Shown piece by piece: positions 1-5,122 of a DNA stretch of 5,122 nucleotides. Position 1 is the stretch's first letter. Each line of letters begins with the position of its first letter. The notes beneath the pieces are model-generated. The model was given only the letters and a program-made list of their open reading frames with translations, did not search any database and was not told the origin of the DNA. A program made the translations under genes and the position numbers. This DNA is from an uncultured Clostridia bacterium (GTDB lineage Bacteria; Bacillota; Clostridia; Lachnospirales; Lachnospiraceae), in assembly GCA_947178045.1 (NCBI GenBank), contig CAMWWR010000177.1, positions 1-5,122 on the forward strand, written 5' to 3'.

Positions 1-456
1 CCGCCCGACGAGGTACGCGCAGGTGTCAGAACCCCAGCAACCGATGAAAACACTCCAGACCAGGTATGCTCACATGTCGGCCTGCCGCTGCTGCCACACA
101 TACGAGAGCATGACCGCCGCATAGAAAAAACCGAAAAACACCATTGTGATCTGCTCCGAGCGGTACTTCGGAAACGTCAGCACATAGCAGAGCATCAGCA
201 CAAGGAAAAAACCGATGAAAAAGGCCGTCAGCCACCCCTGTTGTCCGCACAGCAGCAGAACAAAATACAGGATGCCCGCGGCGTATCCGACCGCCCCCGG
301 CGCACCGCGGTGCACCTTCAGCACCCGATACAGCTCCATCATGCCGATCAGAGAAACGGCGAGCAGCACTCCCCACAAAACTTTCCCTCCCAGCACGAGC
401 GACAATACCGCCAGCACGGCAATGATGCAGGAGCTGCGAAACCGAACCCAAAACAT
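1..456 (-). pseudogene. cdsA: CdsA, phosphatidate cytidylyltransferase, N-terminal part, interrupted by an in-frame TGA and cut by the window edge
   Basis: CdsA is an integral membrane enzyme that joins CTP and phosphatidic acid to give CDP-diacylglycerol, the precursor of bacterial phospholipids. The frame starts at ATG 456-454, directly after the uppS stop (TAA at 459-457), with GGAGG (464-468) seven bases upstream, so the two genes are tightly coupled. The first 128 residues are very hydrophobic, with likely membrane segments near residues 9-23, 27-39, 56-71, 75-94 and 103-121, and they contain the family-like stretch LIGMMELYRV. A TGA at 72-70 then stops the frame. The same frame continues from 69 to 1 with AYLVW and then SDTCAYLVGR, which matches the CdsA D-x-x-AY-x-x-GR region. 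The coding sense is therefore kept on both sides of the stop. Related proteins, as I recall them, often have Gly just before AYLVW, so a single GGA-to-TGA change would explain it. It could be a real nonsense mutation or a sequencing error. About the last 110-140 residues expected for the family lie outside the window. Confidence 0.85.
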
Positions 457-1188
457 TTAAATTCCTCCAAATCTTCTGTCTCTTTTATTATAGTAATCGA
501 TCGCCTTTTGTAATTCCTTTTTATCAAAATCCGGCCAGAGAACGTCCGTAAAATAGAGCTCCGCGTATGCAAGCTGCCACAGCATAAAATTCGACAGCCT
601 CAGTTCTCCGCTCGTCCGGATAAGGAGCTCAGGCTCCGGGATCTCTCTCGTGTCCAGATAATTTTCAAAATCCCTCTCCTTAAGGTCCGCAAGCGCCCCG
701 GCAGTCAGCTCCCCCCGAAGGCACTCCCCCGCCAGCCGCTTTGCCGCGCGCAGCAGCTCATCTCTGCCGCCGTAATTCAGCGCTACCTGAAAATTCAGCC
801 CCGTATTGCTCCGGGAGGCCTCCTCAAGCGCCCGGATGCTCTCCTGCAGGTCCGCGTCCAGCCTGCTGATATCCCCGATAATGCGCACGCGCATATTATT
901 TTTTTTACTTGTCTTGATGCAGTCCTTCATATAATCCCGGAGCAGATCCATCAGGGTATCGATCTCCTCCTGCGGCCTTCTCCAGTTTTCCGTGGAAAAC
1001 GCATACACGGTCAGATAGCGGATGCCCATCCGCCAGGCGTCCTCGCATATCCGCTCCACCGTCCTGCTGCCCTGCGCATGCCCGTAGGTGCGCGGCATCA
1101 TCCTCTTTTTGGCCCATCTCCCGTTGCCGTCCATAATGATCGCGACATGCTGCGGAACCCGTCCGCCCGCGCCGTCCTCCTGCTTCAT
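457..1188 (-). CDS. uppS: Undecaprenyl diphosphate synthase (cis-prenyltransferase)
   Basis: UppS condenses farnesyl diphosphate with eight isopentenyl diphosphates in cis to make undecaprenyl diphosphate, the lipid carrier for peptidoglycan and other wall polymers. It acts as a dimer at the inner face of the membrane. The 243-residue length is usual. The signature HVAIIMDGNGRWA (residues 14-26) carries the catalytic Asp20. GH at 36-37, FSTENW (64-69), RTSGELRLSNF (191-201), Glu210 and LWPDF (217-221) follow in the expected order, including the C-terminal Arg and Glu residues that bind diphosphate and Mg. The start at ATG 1188 is chosen because AGGAGG (1195-1200) sits six bases upstream. The frame is open up to 1227, but the 13 extra residues are Arg-rich and lie upstream of the ribosome site. 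The gene lies 75 bp after frr and abuts cdsA. The codons for its last Gly-Gly residues provide the cdsA ribosome binding site. All key residues are present. Confidence 0.97.
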   Translation of the reverse strand: MKQEDGAGGRVPQHVAIIMDGNGRWAKKRMMPRTYGHAQGSRTVERICEDAWRMGIRYLTVYAFSTENWRRPQEEIDTLMDLLRDYMKDCIKTSKKNNMRVRIIGDISRLDADLQESIRALEEASRSNTGLNFQVALNYGGRDELLRAAKRLAGECLRGELTAGALADLKERDFENYLDTREIPEPELLIRTSGELRLSNFMLWQLAYAELYFTDVLWPDFDKKELQKAIDYYNKRDRRFGGI

Positions 1189-1212
1189 TCCCCGCCTCCT
1201 GCGCATAAGGAA

Positions 1213-1244
1213 GGTTAGGCGTCGCAATGCTGCAGCGCCTAACC
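1213..1244 (-). promoter_or_regulatory. Perfect 9-bp stem-loop in the frr-uppS gap
   Basis: GGTTAGGCG (1213-1221) and CGCCTAACC (1236-1244) are perfect inverted repeats separated by 14 bases. In the transcript the stem ends about 12 bases before the uppS AGGAGG. It is not followed by a clean T-run on either strand (TTCCTTATG on the minus strand), so a full Rho-independent terminator is unlikely. A partial attenuator, an RNA processing or stability element, or a translation-modulating hairpin are the better guesses. The repeat is seen directly; its role is inferred. Confidence 0.55.
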
Positions 1245-1263
1245 AGCCGACAATCGCTCTGTT

Positions 1264-1818
1264 TTAAACGGTAAGGATTTCCTTCGACTTCGCTTCGGTC
1301 TCCTTGTCGATCTCCTCAACATATTTGTCCGTCAGCTTCTGAATTTCATCCTCGATCACCTTCTGCTCGTCCTCTGAAATCTCGCTCGCCTTCTCCGCCT
1401 TCTTGATGACGGTGTTCGCATCCCTGCGGATGTTGCGGACAGCGACCTTCGCGTTCTCCGCCTTCTTCTTCACATCCTTTACGAGCTCCTTCCTGCGCTC
1501 CTCGGTCAGCTCCGGGAACACCAGGCGGATCACCTTGCCGTCGTTGCTCGGCGTCAGGCCGAGATCCGAGGCGAGGATCGCCTTCTCGATCTCCTTAATC
1601 ATCTTCGACTCCCACGGCTGAATCTGAATCGCGCGCGCTTCCGGCACGGAAATATTCGCTACCGACTGCAGCGGCGAAGGCTGCCCGTAATAATCAACGC
1701 GAAGCTTGTCAAGCAGGTGCGGATTTGCGCGCCCGGCGCGGATGCTCGCGAACTCCTCCCGCAGGGCATCCAGCGACTTCCCCATCTTTTCCTCAAACGG
1801 CTTAATCCTCTCATTCAT
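1264..1818 (-). CDS. frr: Ribosome recycling factor (RRF)
   Basis: RRF works with EF-G in the cytosol to split post-termination ribosomes into subunits. The 184-residue length is typical. The N-terminal part of the three-helix bundle includes the family-type segment [11 protein letters not shown] (residues 23-33). The small second domain covers roughly residues 31-105, with [10 protein letters not shown], the [14 protein letters not shown] strand region (57-70) and a conserved SNDGKVIRL segment (91-99). The C-terminal helices carry [11 protein letters not shown] (125-135), which holds the Arg residues needed for ribosome binding. The start ATG at 1818 follows GGAG (1830-1833) at an 11-base spacing, longer than for the neighbouring genes. 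The frame is open further upstream into pyrH, but that stretch does not resemble RRF. The 133-bp AT-rich gap before this gene may carry its own control. The stop is TAA at 1266-1264. No odd residues were seen. Confidence 0.98.
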   Translation of the reverse strand: MNERIKPFEEKMGKSLDALREEFASIRAGRANPHLLDKLRVDYYGQPSPLQSVANISVPEARAIQIQPWESKMIKEIEKAILASDLGLTPSNDGKVIRLVFPELTEERRKELVKDVKKKAENAKVAVRNIRRDANTVIKKAEKASEISEDEQKVIEDEIQKLTDKYVEEIDKETEAKSKEILTV

Positions 1819-1951
1819 AGTATACTTATCTCCATTTCTGTAATTTATCGTTACAGTTTCCCTGCAACAAAAACGATGCACAGAAATCGTAAAAAGCATG
1901 ATTTCGCACATAAGTATCCGATCAATAATTCCCGGTTTTTTATAAAAAAGC
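1819..1951 (-). promoter_or_regulatory. AT-rich, foldable frr leader between pyrH and frr
   Basis: This 133-bp gap is about 33% GC by my count, in a window of otherwise GC-rich genes. It contains nested inverted repeats. An 8-bp outer pair consists of ATAAGTAT (1910-1917, plus strand) and ATACTTAT (1822-1829). Inside it lie a dyad GAAATC/GATTTC (about 1883-1905) and the dyad CTGTAATTTATCGTTACAG (1838-1856, 6-bp arms, 7-base centre). In the RNA the outer stem would take up the bases between the frr GGAG (1830-1833) and its ATG, while the inner stems form arms of a multi-branched fold. The layout suits translational control of frr, or a protein-binding operator for the CTGTAA/TTACAG dyad. It matches no riboswitch class that I recognise. 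Confidence 0.4.
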
Positions 1952-1965
1952 TCAGTTTCCGACAA
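1939..1965 (-). promoter_or_regulatory. Possible sigma-A-type promoter for frr
   Basis: On the minus strand TTGTCG (1965-1960) matches four of six bases of the -35 consensus, and TATAAA (1944-1939) matches five of six of the -10. They are separated by 15 bp, which is shorter than the ideal 17. The -35 would lie in the end of pyrH and the -10 in the T6/A6 run just after its stop. A start here would place the whole foldable leader in a separate frr-uppS-cdsA transcript. This is weak evidence, because AT-rich runs give chance matches. Confidence 0.22.
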
Positions 1966-2653
1966 TGGTTCCCGTGATCGTCCCGTTCCCGTTGTTCCAT
2001 ATACTGTTCTTCTCACCCAGCGAGAATACGAGCAGCGGCATGTCGTTCTGCATGCACATCACCGTCGCCGTCAGATCGAGGATCCCCAGCTTTTTGTCGA
2101 GCAGCTCCTGGTAAGTTACGGTCCGGTACTTCCTCGCCGCAGGATTTACCTTCGGGTCGCTGTCGTACACTCCGTCGATCGCTCTCGCCATCAGAATCAT
2201 ATCGCACTCCAGCTCGATGGCCCACAGGGCCGTCGCCGTATCCGTCGAGAAATACGGGTGCCCCGTACCGCCCGCAAGGAACACGATTTTCCCGTTCTCA
2301 AGGCTCTCCGCAGCCGCGTCCTTTGAGAACAGCTCCGTCATGCCGCCGAGCGGAAACGGCGTAAATATTTTTGTTTCGAGCCCGACATACCGGAATATCT
2401 CGGACACATAAATGCAGTTCATCACCGTGGCCAGCATACCGATCTGATCCGCCTTCACACGGTCGATGGTCTCGCTGGTCCTGCCGCGCCAGAAATTTCC
2501 TCCGCCGATGACGACCGCCACCTGTACGCCGTCCTCCGCAAGCTTTTTCACCTGCTCTGCCACCCCGATGCAGGTCGCCTCGTCAAATCCCATTTTCTTC
2601 TCACCGGCCAGCGCTTCCCCGCTCAGCTTCAGCAATACTCTTTTTCTCTCCAT
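1952..2653 (-). CDS. pyrH: Uridylate (UMP) kinase
   Basis: PyrH phosphorylates UMP to UDP with ATP, a required step of pyrimidine nucleotide synthesis. It is a hexameric cytosolic enzyme of the amino-acid-kinase fold and is usually GTP-activated and UTP-inhibited. The 233 residues cover the whole family: KLSGE (9-13), the glycine-rich [10 protein letters not shown] (48-57), [11 protein letters not shown] (69-79), [15 protein letters not shown] (127-141) for UMP binding, and GVYDSDP (161-167) with K168 near the ATP site. The LDLTA segment (192-196) is also as expected. ATG 2653 is chosen because the protein starts there like its homologues and GGAAGAGG (about 2660-2667) precedes it by six bases. 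The frame is open upstream to 3001, but that part is an out-of-frame reading of the bactofilin gene. The gene lies 58 bp after the bactofilin rather than directly after tsf, which is its usual partner in Firmicutes. Confidence 0.98.
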   Translation of the reverse strand: MERKRVLLKLSGEALAGEKKMGFDEATCIGVAEQVKKLAEDGVQVAVVIGGGNFWRGRTSETIDRVKADQIGMLATVMNCIYVSEIFRYVGLETKIFTPFPLGGMTELFSKDAAAESLENGKIVFLAGGTGHPYFSTDTATALWAIELECDMILMARAIDGVYDSDPKVNPAARKYRTVTYQELLDKKLGILDLTATVMCMQNDMPLLVFSLGEKNSIWNNGNGTITGTIVGN

Positions 2654-2711
2654 AGCCAGCCTCTTCCTTTTCCGTCCGCCCCTGCGGGCAGCGAAAAAAC
2701 ATCCCCCGTTT

Positions 2712-3494
2712 TTATTTTGATTCAAATACCGTGTCGATGTCGACGCCGGACGCGTAGGAAAGGGAAACATGCCCCTCCAGCACCGCTCCGTTGTCCATCT
2801 GGATCGACATCGCTCTGATATTTCCCTGGATGACGGCGGTGGAATCGATGACGACCGGTCCCGCCACGTCGATCTCCCCCTTGACAGCCCCGGCAATAAT
2901 GCTCGAGGATGCCGTGATATCGCCGATAATGACCGTCTGCTGTGCGATCTTGACGCCGCCCTCGCTGTTGATGCTGCCCTCGAGACGGTCCGTATTGACA
3001 TAGACCTCCGCAGCCATGCAGTTTCCGGTCACCTTCCCGCAGATCGTGAGCTTGCCGAGACATTCGATATCGCCGTTGATCGTGCCCATCACCTCGAGCG
3101 AGCAGTCCGAGACGATGCCTCCGTTGATGGTCGTTCCCCTCGTGATGACCGTCGTGCCCTCCTGCCGCTCATATTCCTCCGGCGCAGCGGACATTCTCCG
3201 GCCCCTTGCGGCTTCCTCCGGCCACGGCAGCTCCCCGTCCCCGGATTCCGGAAACTCCTCCTCCGATTCCTGCAGATCGTCCTCATCGTCCTGCAGATCG
3301 CCGTCCTCCGGATCCTCGTCTTCCGGATCCTGTATATCGTCCCCGTCCTCCGGCAGCTCCCCGTCATCCTCCTCCGCAAAAAAGCTGTCGAGAATGTCCG
3401 CGTTCACCTGGTCCGCATCATACAGTTCCTCCGGCCCGGGCGCATCAGGGGAAGCATCCGCCTCCTCATCCCTGTATCTCCTGTAATAGCCCAT
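2712..3494 (-). CDS. Bactofilin-family (polymer-forming cytoskeletal) protein with acidic N-terminal extension
   Basis: Bactofilins self-assemble without nucleotide into filaments through a right-handed beta-helix and act as scaffolds for cell-shape and wall-modifying proteins. Residues about 112-250 of this 260-residue protein show the domain: short hydrophobic repeats with turning glycines, such as TTVITRGTTINGGI, EVMGTINGDIE, LTICGKVTGN, IIAGAVKGEIDV and AVIQGNIRAMS. There is no signal peptide or membrane segment. The N-terminal half is unusual: after a short basic start (RRYR), residues 9-96 contain no Lys, Arg or His, and residues 41-90 are 29/50 Asp or Glu. It is probably disordered. 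ATG 3494 has an ideal AGGAGGTGA (3498-3506), giving a six-base spacer from AGGAGG. The gene sits 80 bp after the wall deacetylase and 58 bp before pyrH; the context suggests a wall-linked scaffold. Plain bactofilins, as I recall, are often about 110-200 residues, so the extension makes this one long. Confidence 0.9.
   Translation of the reverse strand: MGYYRRYRDEEADASPDAPGPEELYDADQVNADILDSFFAEEDDGELPEDGDDIQDPEDEDPEDGDLQDDEDDLQESEEEFPESGDGELPWPEEAARGRRMSAAPEEYERQEGTTVITRGTTINGGIVSDCSLEVMGTINGDIECLGKLTICGKVTGNCMAAEVYVNTDRLEGSINSEGGVKIAQQTVIIGDITASSSIIAGAVKGEIDVAGPVVIDSTAVIQGNIRAMSIQMDNGAVLEGHVSLSYASGVDIDTVFESK
3269..3339 (-). repeat. Degenerate short repeats coding the acidic tract of the bactofilin
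   Basis: CCTGCAGATCG occurs at 3269-3279 and again at 3290-3300 (21-bp period), with a variant CCTGTATATCG at 3329-3339. TCCGGATCCT occurs at 3307-3316 and 3322-3331 (15-bp period). All periods are multiples of three and encode variants of P-E-D-G-D and L-Q-D/E runs. The pattern suggests growth of the tract by in-frame slippage or unequal exchange. Confidence 0.4.
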
Positions 3495-3574
3495 GACTCA
3501 CCTCCTGGTTCGATTTGGTTACAGTTCAGCCTTCGGCCTGCCTGCAGCGGGCAAAAGGCCGGACCGCCGCCGCT

Positions 3575-4705
3575 TTACTCCTCTGCCGGTTTGACATGCC
3601 GCACCATCGGCGTATCCTCTGTGATCGGCAGAATCTGCGCTCCCTTCTCCTGCAGCGCCGGAATCAGTATTTTCATCGACTCCAGCGTCTTTTGCTTCGC
3701 ATTCGTATCGTGGCAGAGCACGACGGAGGTCGTTTTATTTTTCACCCCGTCAAGCACATTCTGCGCAAGCTGTTCCACCGTGTAGCTGACCCCGGTCGCA
3801 TCCCCGTTTTCCACATTCCAGTCAAAATAGCGCATGTCATGCTCCAGCAGGAAGCTGATAAACGGCTGTATCGTCAGCTTTTTACACTTGCTGTTGCTGC
3901 TTCCGCCCGGAAAACGGTAAAGGTTGGGAACATATCCAATAGTATCATACAATAAATCACTTATCTTTGTAAAGTCTTTCTCGAAATCTTCTACAGATTT
4001 ATAGACCTCCTCATATTTATGCGAATAGGAGTGCATACCGATGCTGTGCCCCTCATCCACGATTCTCTTGTACAGGCGGAGCGAATCGTCGTCCGTCCTG
4101 CCGTTCACGAAAAAGGTGACCTTCACCCCGTACTCGTTGAGCAGATCAAGCAGCTCGTCCGTGTATTTGCTCGGGCCGTCATCAAAGGTGAGATAGATTT
4201 TTTTCTCCGCCCACGGAAGCAGCTCTCCCGTAATCGGATCAACCGCGAGCGTCGGTGTCGGAGAAGGCTCGGCATTGTCCTCCGGGCTTTCGGTCGGCGT
4301 CGGCTCGGAGGACGGAGATATCCCGAACTCCCCCGTTACCACCGCGCTGTCCCCGGTCGGTTCCGGGGACGGCTCTCCCCCCGCCTGCCAACTCCCGGCG
4401 TTTCCGCCGGCTCCCGGTCCCGCCAGAGACGCCTCCGGCGTCGGCGTAGGAACGGGAGTCAGCGTCGTGAGCGGGCCGTTCTGCCCGCCTCCCTGGCTGT
4501 CCGGCCTCTTTTCATATTGCTCCAGCTTCTGCCCCATGCTGTCCAGCTCCTTCTGGAGCTGTGCCTGTTTTGTGAACAGCACCACGCAAAGTATGGTCGG
4601 CACCAGCGCGAGCAGAAGCACGAATATCATAAACTGTTCCCTCGCCCGCCTTGTCCTTTCTCTCTGTTTCCTTGTGTTCCTTTCTCTCCCGTAATCCGAT
4701 GACAT
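3575..4705 (-). CDS. Membrane-anchored polysaccharide deacetylase (CE4 / NodB homology domain)
   Basis: This is a metal-dependent deacetylase that probably removes N-acetyl groups from peptidoglycan or another wall glycan outside the cell. Of 376 residues, 1-24 are strongly basic and 25-44 form one membrane segment without a clear cleavage site, giving an N-in, C-out anchor. Residues 45-66 may form a short coiled coil, and 78-155 form a Pro/Thr/Ser/Glu-rich linker (TPVPTPTPE, SEPTPTESPE). The catalytic domain has TFDDGP (173-178, base D175 and metal ligand D176), HSYSH (225-229, metal ligands H225 and H229), RFPGG (264-268), DWN (295-297) and VVLCHD (328-333, H332). All CE4 motifs are present, so activity is likely; the exact substrate cannot be read. 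ATG 4705 is chosen for its GGAGGG-type ribosome site (4710-4717). A TTG-started extension to 4840 is open but overlaps a probable terminator. Residues 229-262 are encoded by unusually AT-rich DNA. Confidence 0.94.
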   Translation of the reverse strand: MSSDYGRERNTRKQRERTRRAREQFMIFVLLLALVPTILCVVLFTKQAQLQKELDSMGQKLEQYEKRPDSQGGGQNGPLTTLTPVPTPTPEASLAGPGAGGNAGSWQAGGEPSPEPTGDSAVVTGEFGISPSSEPTPTESPEDNAEPSPTPTLAVDPITGELLPWAEKKIYLTFDDGPSKYTDELLDLLNEYGVKVTFFVNGRTDDDSLRLYKRIVDEGHSIGMHSYSHKYEEVYKSVEDFEKDFTKISDLLYDTIGYVPNLYRFPGGSSNSKCKKLTIQPFISFLLEHDMRYFDWNVENGDATGVSYTVEQLAQNVLDGVKNKTTSVVLCHDTNAKQKTLESMKILIPALQEKGAQILPITEDTPMVRHVKPAEE

Positions 4706-4811
4706 TTTACCCTCCCTGCTGCGACTGTCTTTGTCCCTTAAAGCCCGCACCGGCAGAGGATGCCGCTCAAGGATGCGCAGCTGCTCCCTGCGCAGCACCC
4801 TCTCCGAAATG

Positions 4812-4837
4812 AAAAGCCCGGCAGTCACGGCTGCCGG
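4812..4837 (-). terminator. Probable Rho-independent terminator upstream of the deacetylase gene
   Basis: CCGGCAG and CTGCCGG (4818-4824 and 4831-4837) form a 7-bp stem with a 6-base loop. On the minus strand it is followed by GCTTTTCATTTC, a short T-rich tail. The stop codon of the 50-codon ORF lies in the loop. It would separate an upstream transcript from the deacetylase operon, or act as an attenuator for it. The stem is short and the T-run is interrupted, so the call is moderate. Confidence 0.42.
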
Positions 4838-4977
4838 CAATCATTCGATTTTATTTTGTACCCGCATATATCGCAGGCCCGCCCGCGATACTGCATCAAA
4901 TCGAGCAGAGGAATGCTTTTCTCCGCTGCCCGCATGTCGCTGCAAGCAACGATCTTCCCATGCGCGTTCACGCGCAT
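4825..4977 (-). CDS. Possible small protein (50 residues) with a CxxC motif
   Basis: I do not recognise this protein. The 50-codon frame from ATG 4977 to TGA 4827-4825 reads like a real small protein: GKIVACSDM near the start, an amphipathic SIPLLDLMQY segment (21-30), and then RACDICGYKIK (33-43) with one CxxC pair of the zinc-ribbon type. Further cysteines lie at 12 and 47. The stop falls inside the terminator-like hairpin, as expected for a gene end. Against it, there is no ribosome binding site at a proper distance, the start codon lies inside a perfect 7-bp hairpin (4960-4977), and two other frames on this strand are also partly open. It may be the tail of a longer or decayed gene. Confidence 0.25.
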   Translation of the reverse strand: MRVNAHGKIVACSDMRAAEKSIPLLDLMQYRGRACDICGYKIKSNDCRQP

Positions 4978-5122
4978 TTGTGGGCGTGCGCATGAAAAGT
5001 ATGAAGCTCCTGAGCTTCACGCTTCTTTGCCGGTCCGGCTGTGCCGCCGTCTCTCCTCTTCCCTGTTCACAGGGAATGCTTCTCTCAAAGACTATTTTTT
5101 GCTTCCCCGCAATATCTATGAC

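Larger units (their letters stand above)
4706..5122. other. Gene-poor, hairpin-rich stretch upstream of the deacetylase
   Basis: No recognisable gene fills these 417 bases. Three perfect hairpins of identical build (7-bp stem, 4-base loop) lie at 4960-4977 (ATGCGCG/CGCGCAT), 5002-5019 (TGAAGCT/AGCTTCA) and 5059-5076 (TTCCCTG/CAGGGAA). Two smaller ones lie at 4869-4890 (TATCGC/GCGATA) and 4937-4952 (TCGCTG/CAACGA, one G-U). A 7-bp terminator-like stem lies at 4818-4837. Between that and the deacetylase start, TGCGCAGC is directly repeated at 4774-4781 and 4789-4796. No convincing sigma-A promoter was found. It could be a structured RNA, a leader of the downstream operon, or the 3' region of a gene beyond the window. 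Confidence 0.4.

Noticed and set aside
26..451. Overlapping minus-strand frame suggesting a frameshift near the end of the visible cdsA
   Set aside because: The tail of this frame does not resemble CdsA. The original frame resumes CdsA sequence directly after the TGA, so a nonsense change explains the data better than an indel.
2654..2711. Small GCCC/GGGC stem between bactofilin and pyrH as a terminator
   Set aside because: The T-run on the minus strand comes before the stem rather than after it, so it lacks terminator form.
2654..3001. N-terminal extension of pyrH by 116 residues
   Set aside because: The added residues are Arg/Ser-rich readings of the bactofilin gene in another frame. A ribosome site and family start support ATG 2653.
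3016..3496. Plus-strand ORFs rich in Ser or Pro opposite the acidic bactofilin tract
   Set aside because: The low-complexity Ser and Pro runs are simply the complements of the Asp/Glu codon repeats.
2769..3785. Long plus-strand ORF of 338 codons opposite the bactofilin and deacetylase genes
   Set aside because: It is antisense to two well-supported genes, has no domain I recognise, is rich in Arg/Leu/Asp as shadows of GC-rich codons are, and crosses the intergenic gap.
4019..4702. Plus-strand Arg-rich ORF opposite the deacetylase
   Set aside because: It is a shadow of the Pro/Thr linker and catalytic domain in another frame. The opposite strand carries all CE4 motifs.
4706..4840. TTG-started 45-residue extension of the deacetylase
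   Set aside because: It would run through the terminator-like hairpin and put charged residues before the basic tail. ATG 4705 has a good ribosome site.
4841..5122. Minus-strand frame open for 93 codons from the window edge
   Set aside because: It could be the end of an upstream gene, but the sequence is Arg-rich without recognisable motifs and overlaps other open frames. Too weak to annotate.
4913..5122. Plus-strand frame open for 70 codons to the window edge
   Set aside because: It has no properly spaced ribosome site and no recognisable motif, and it is antisense to other candidate frames in GC-rich DNA.

Overview
The window is a block of cell-envelope and translation housekeeping genes, all read on the minus strand. 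The organism is probably a GC-rich member of the Clostridia, most likely Lachnospiraceae. That placement rests on the order pyrH-frr-uppS-cdsA, the style of the proteins (UMP kinase, CdsA, a CE4 deacetylase with a Pro/Thr linker) and strong AGGAGG-type ribosome binding sites. It is inference from sequence reading, not from a search.

In the direction of transcription (high to low coordinates) the layout is as follows. A gene-poor stretch (4706-5122) holds a run of short hairpins, one 50-codon ORF and a probable terminator. Next come a membrane-anchored polysaccharide deacetylase (3575-4705), a bactofilin with a strongly acidic N-terminal half (2712-3494), UMP kinase pyrH (1952-2653), ribosome recycling factor frr (1264-1818), undecaprenyl diphosphate synthase uppS (457-1188) and the first part of phosphatidate cytidylyltransferase cdsA (1-456, running off the window). 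The gaps between genes are 80, 58, 133, 75 and 0 bp, so a single operon is plausible. The 133-bp pyrH-frr gap is AT-rich and may carry its own regulatory leader.

The gene set is coherent. UppS makes the C55 lipid carrier for peptidoglycan, CdsA makes CDP-diacylglycerol for phospholipids, and the deacetylase probably trims N-acetyl groups from wall glycans. The bactofilin is a polymer-forming scaffold of a family often tied to wall remodelling. PyrH supplies UDP/UTP, and so UDP-sugars, while RRF recycles ribosomes. In most Firmicutes rpsB-tsf precede pyrH; here the deacetylase and bactofilin genes take that place.

The points most worth a second look are these: an in-frame TGA that interrupts the otherwise intact, normally essential cdsA; the foldable AT-rich leader between pyrH and frr; the 88-residue K/R/H-free acidic tract of the bactofilin; a 100-bp island of about 30% GC inside the deacetylase catalytic domain; and the hairpin-rich region upstream of the deacetylase. 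No transposon, CRISPR array, tRNA or rRNA was seen.
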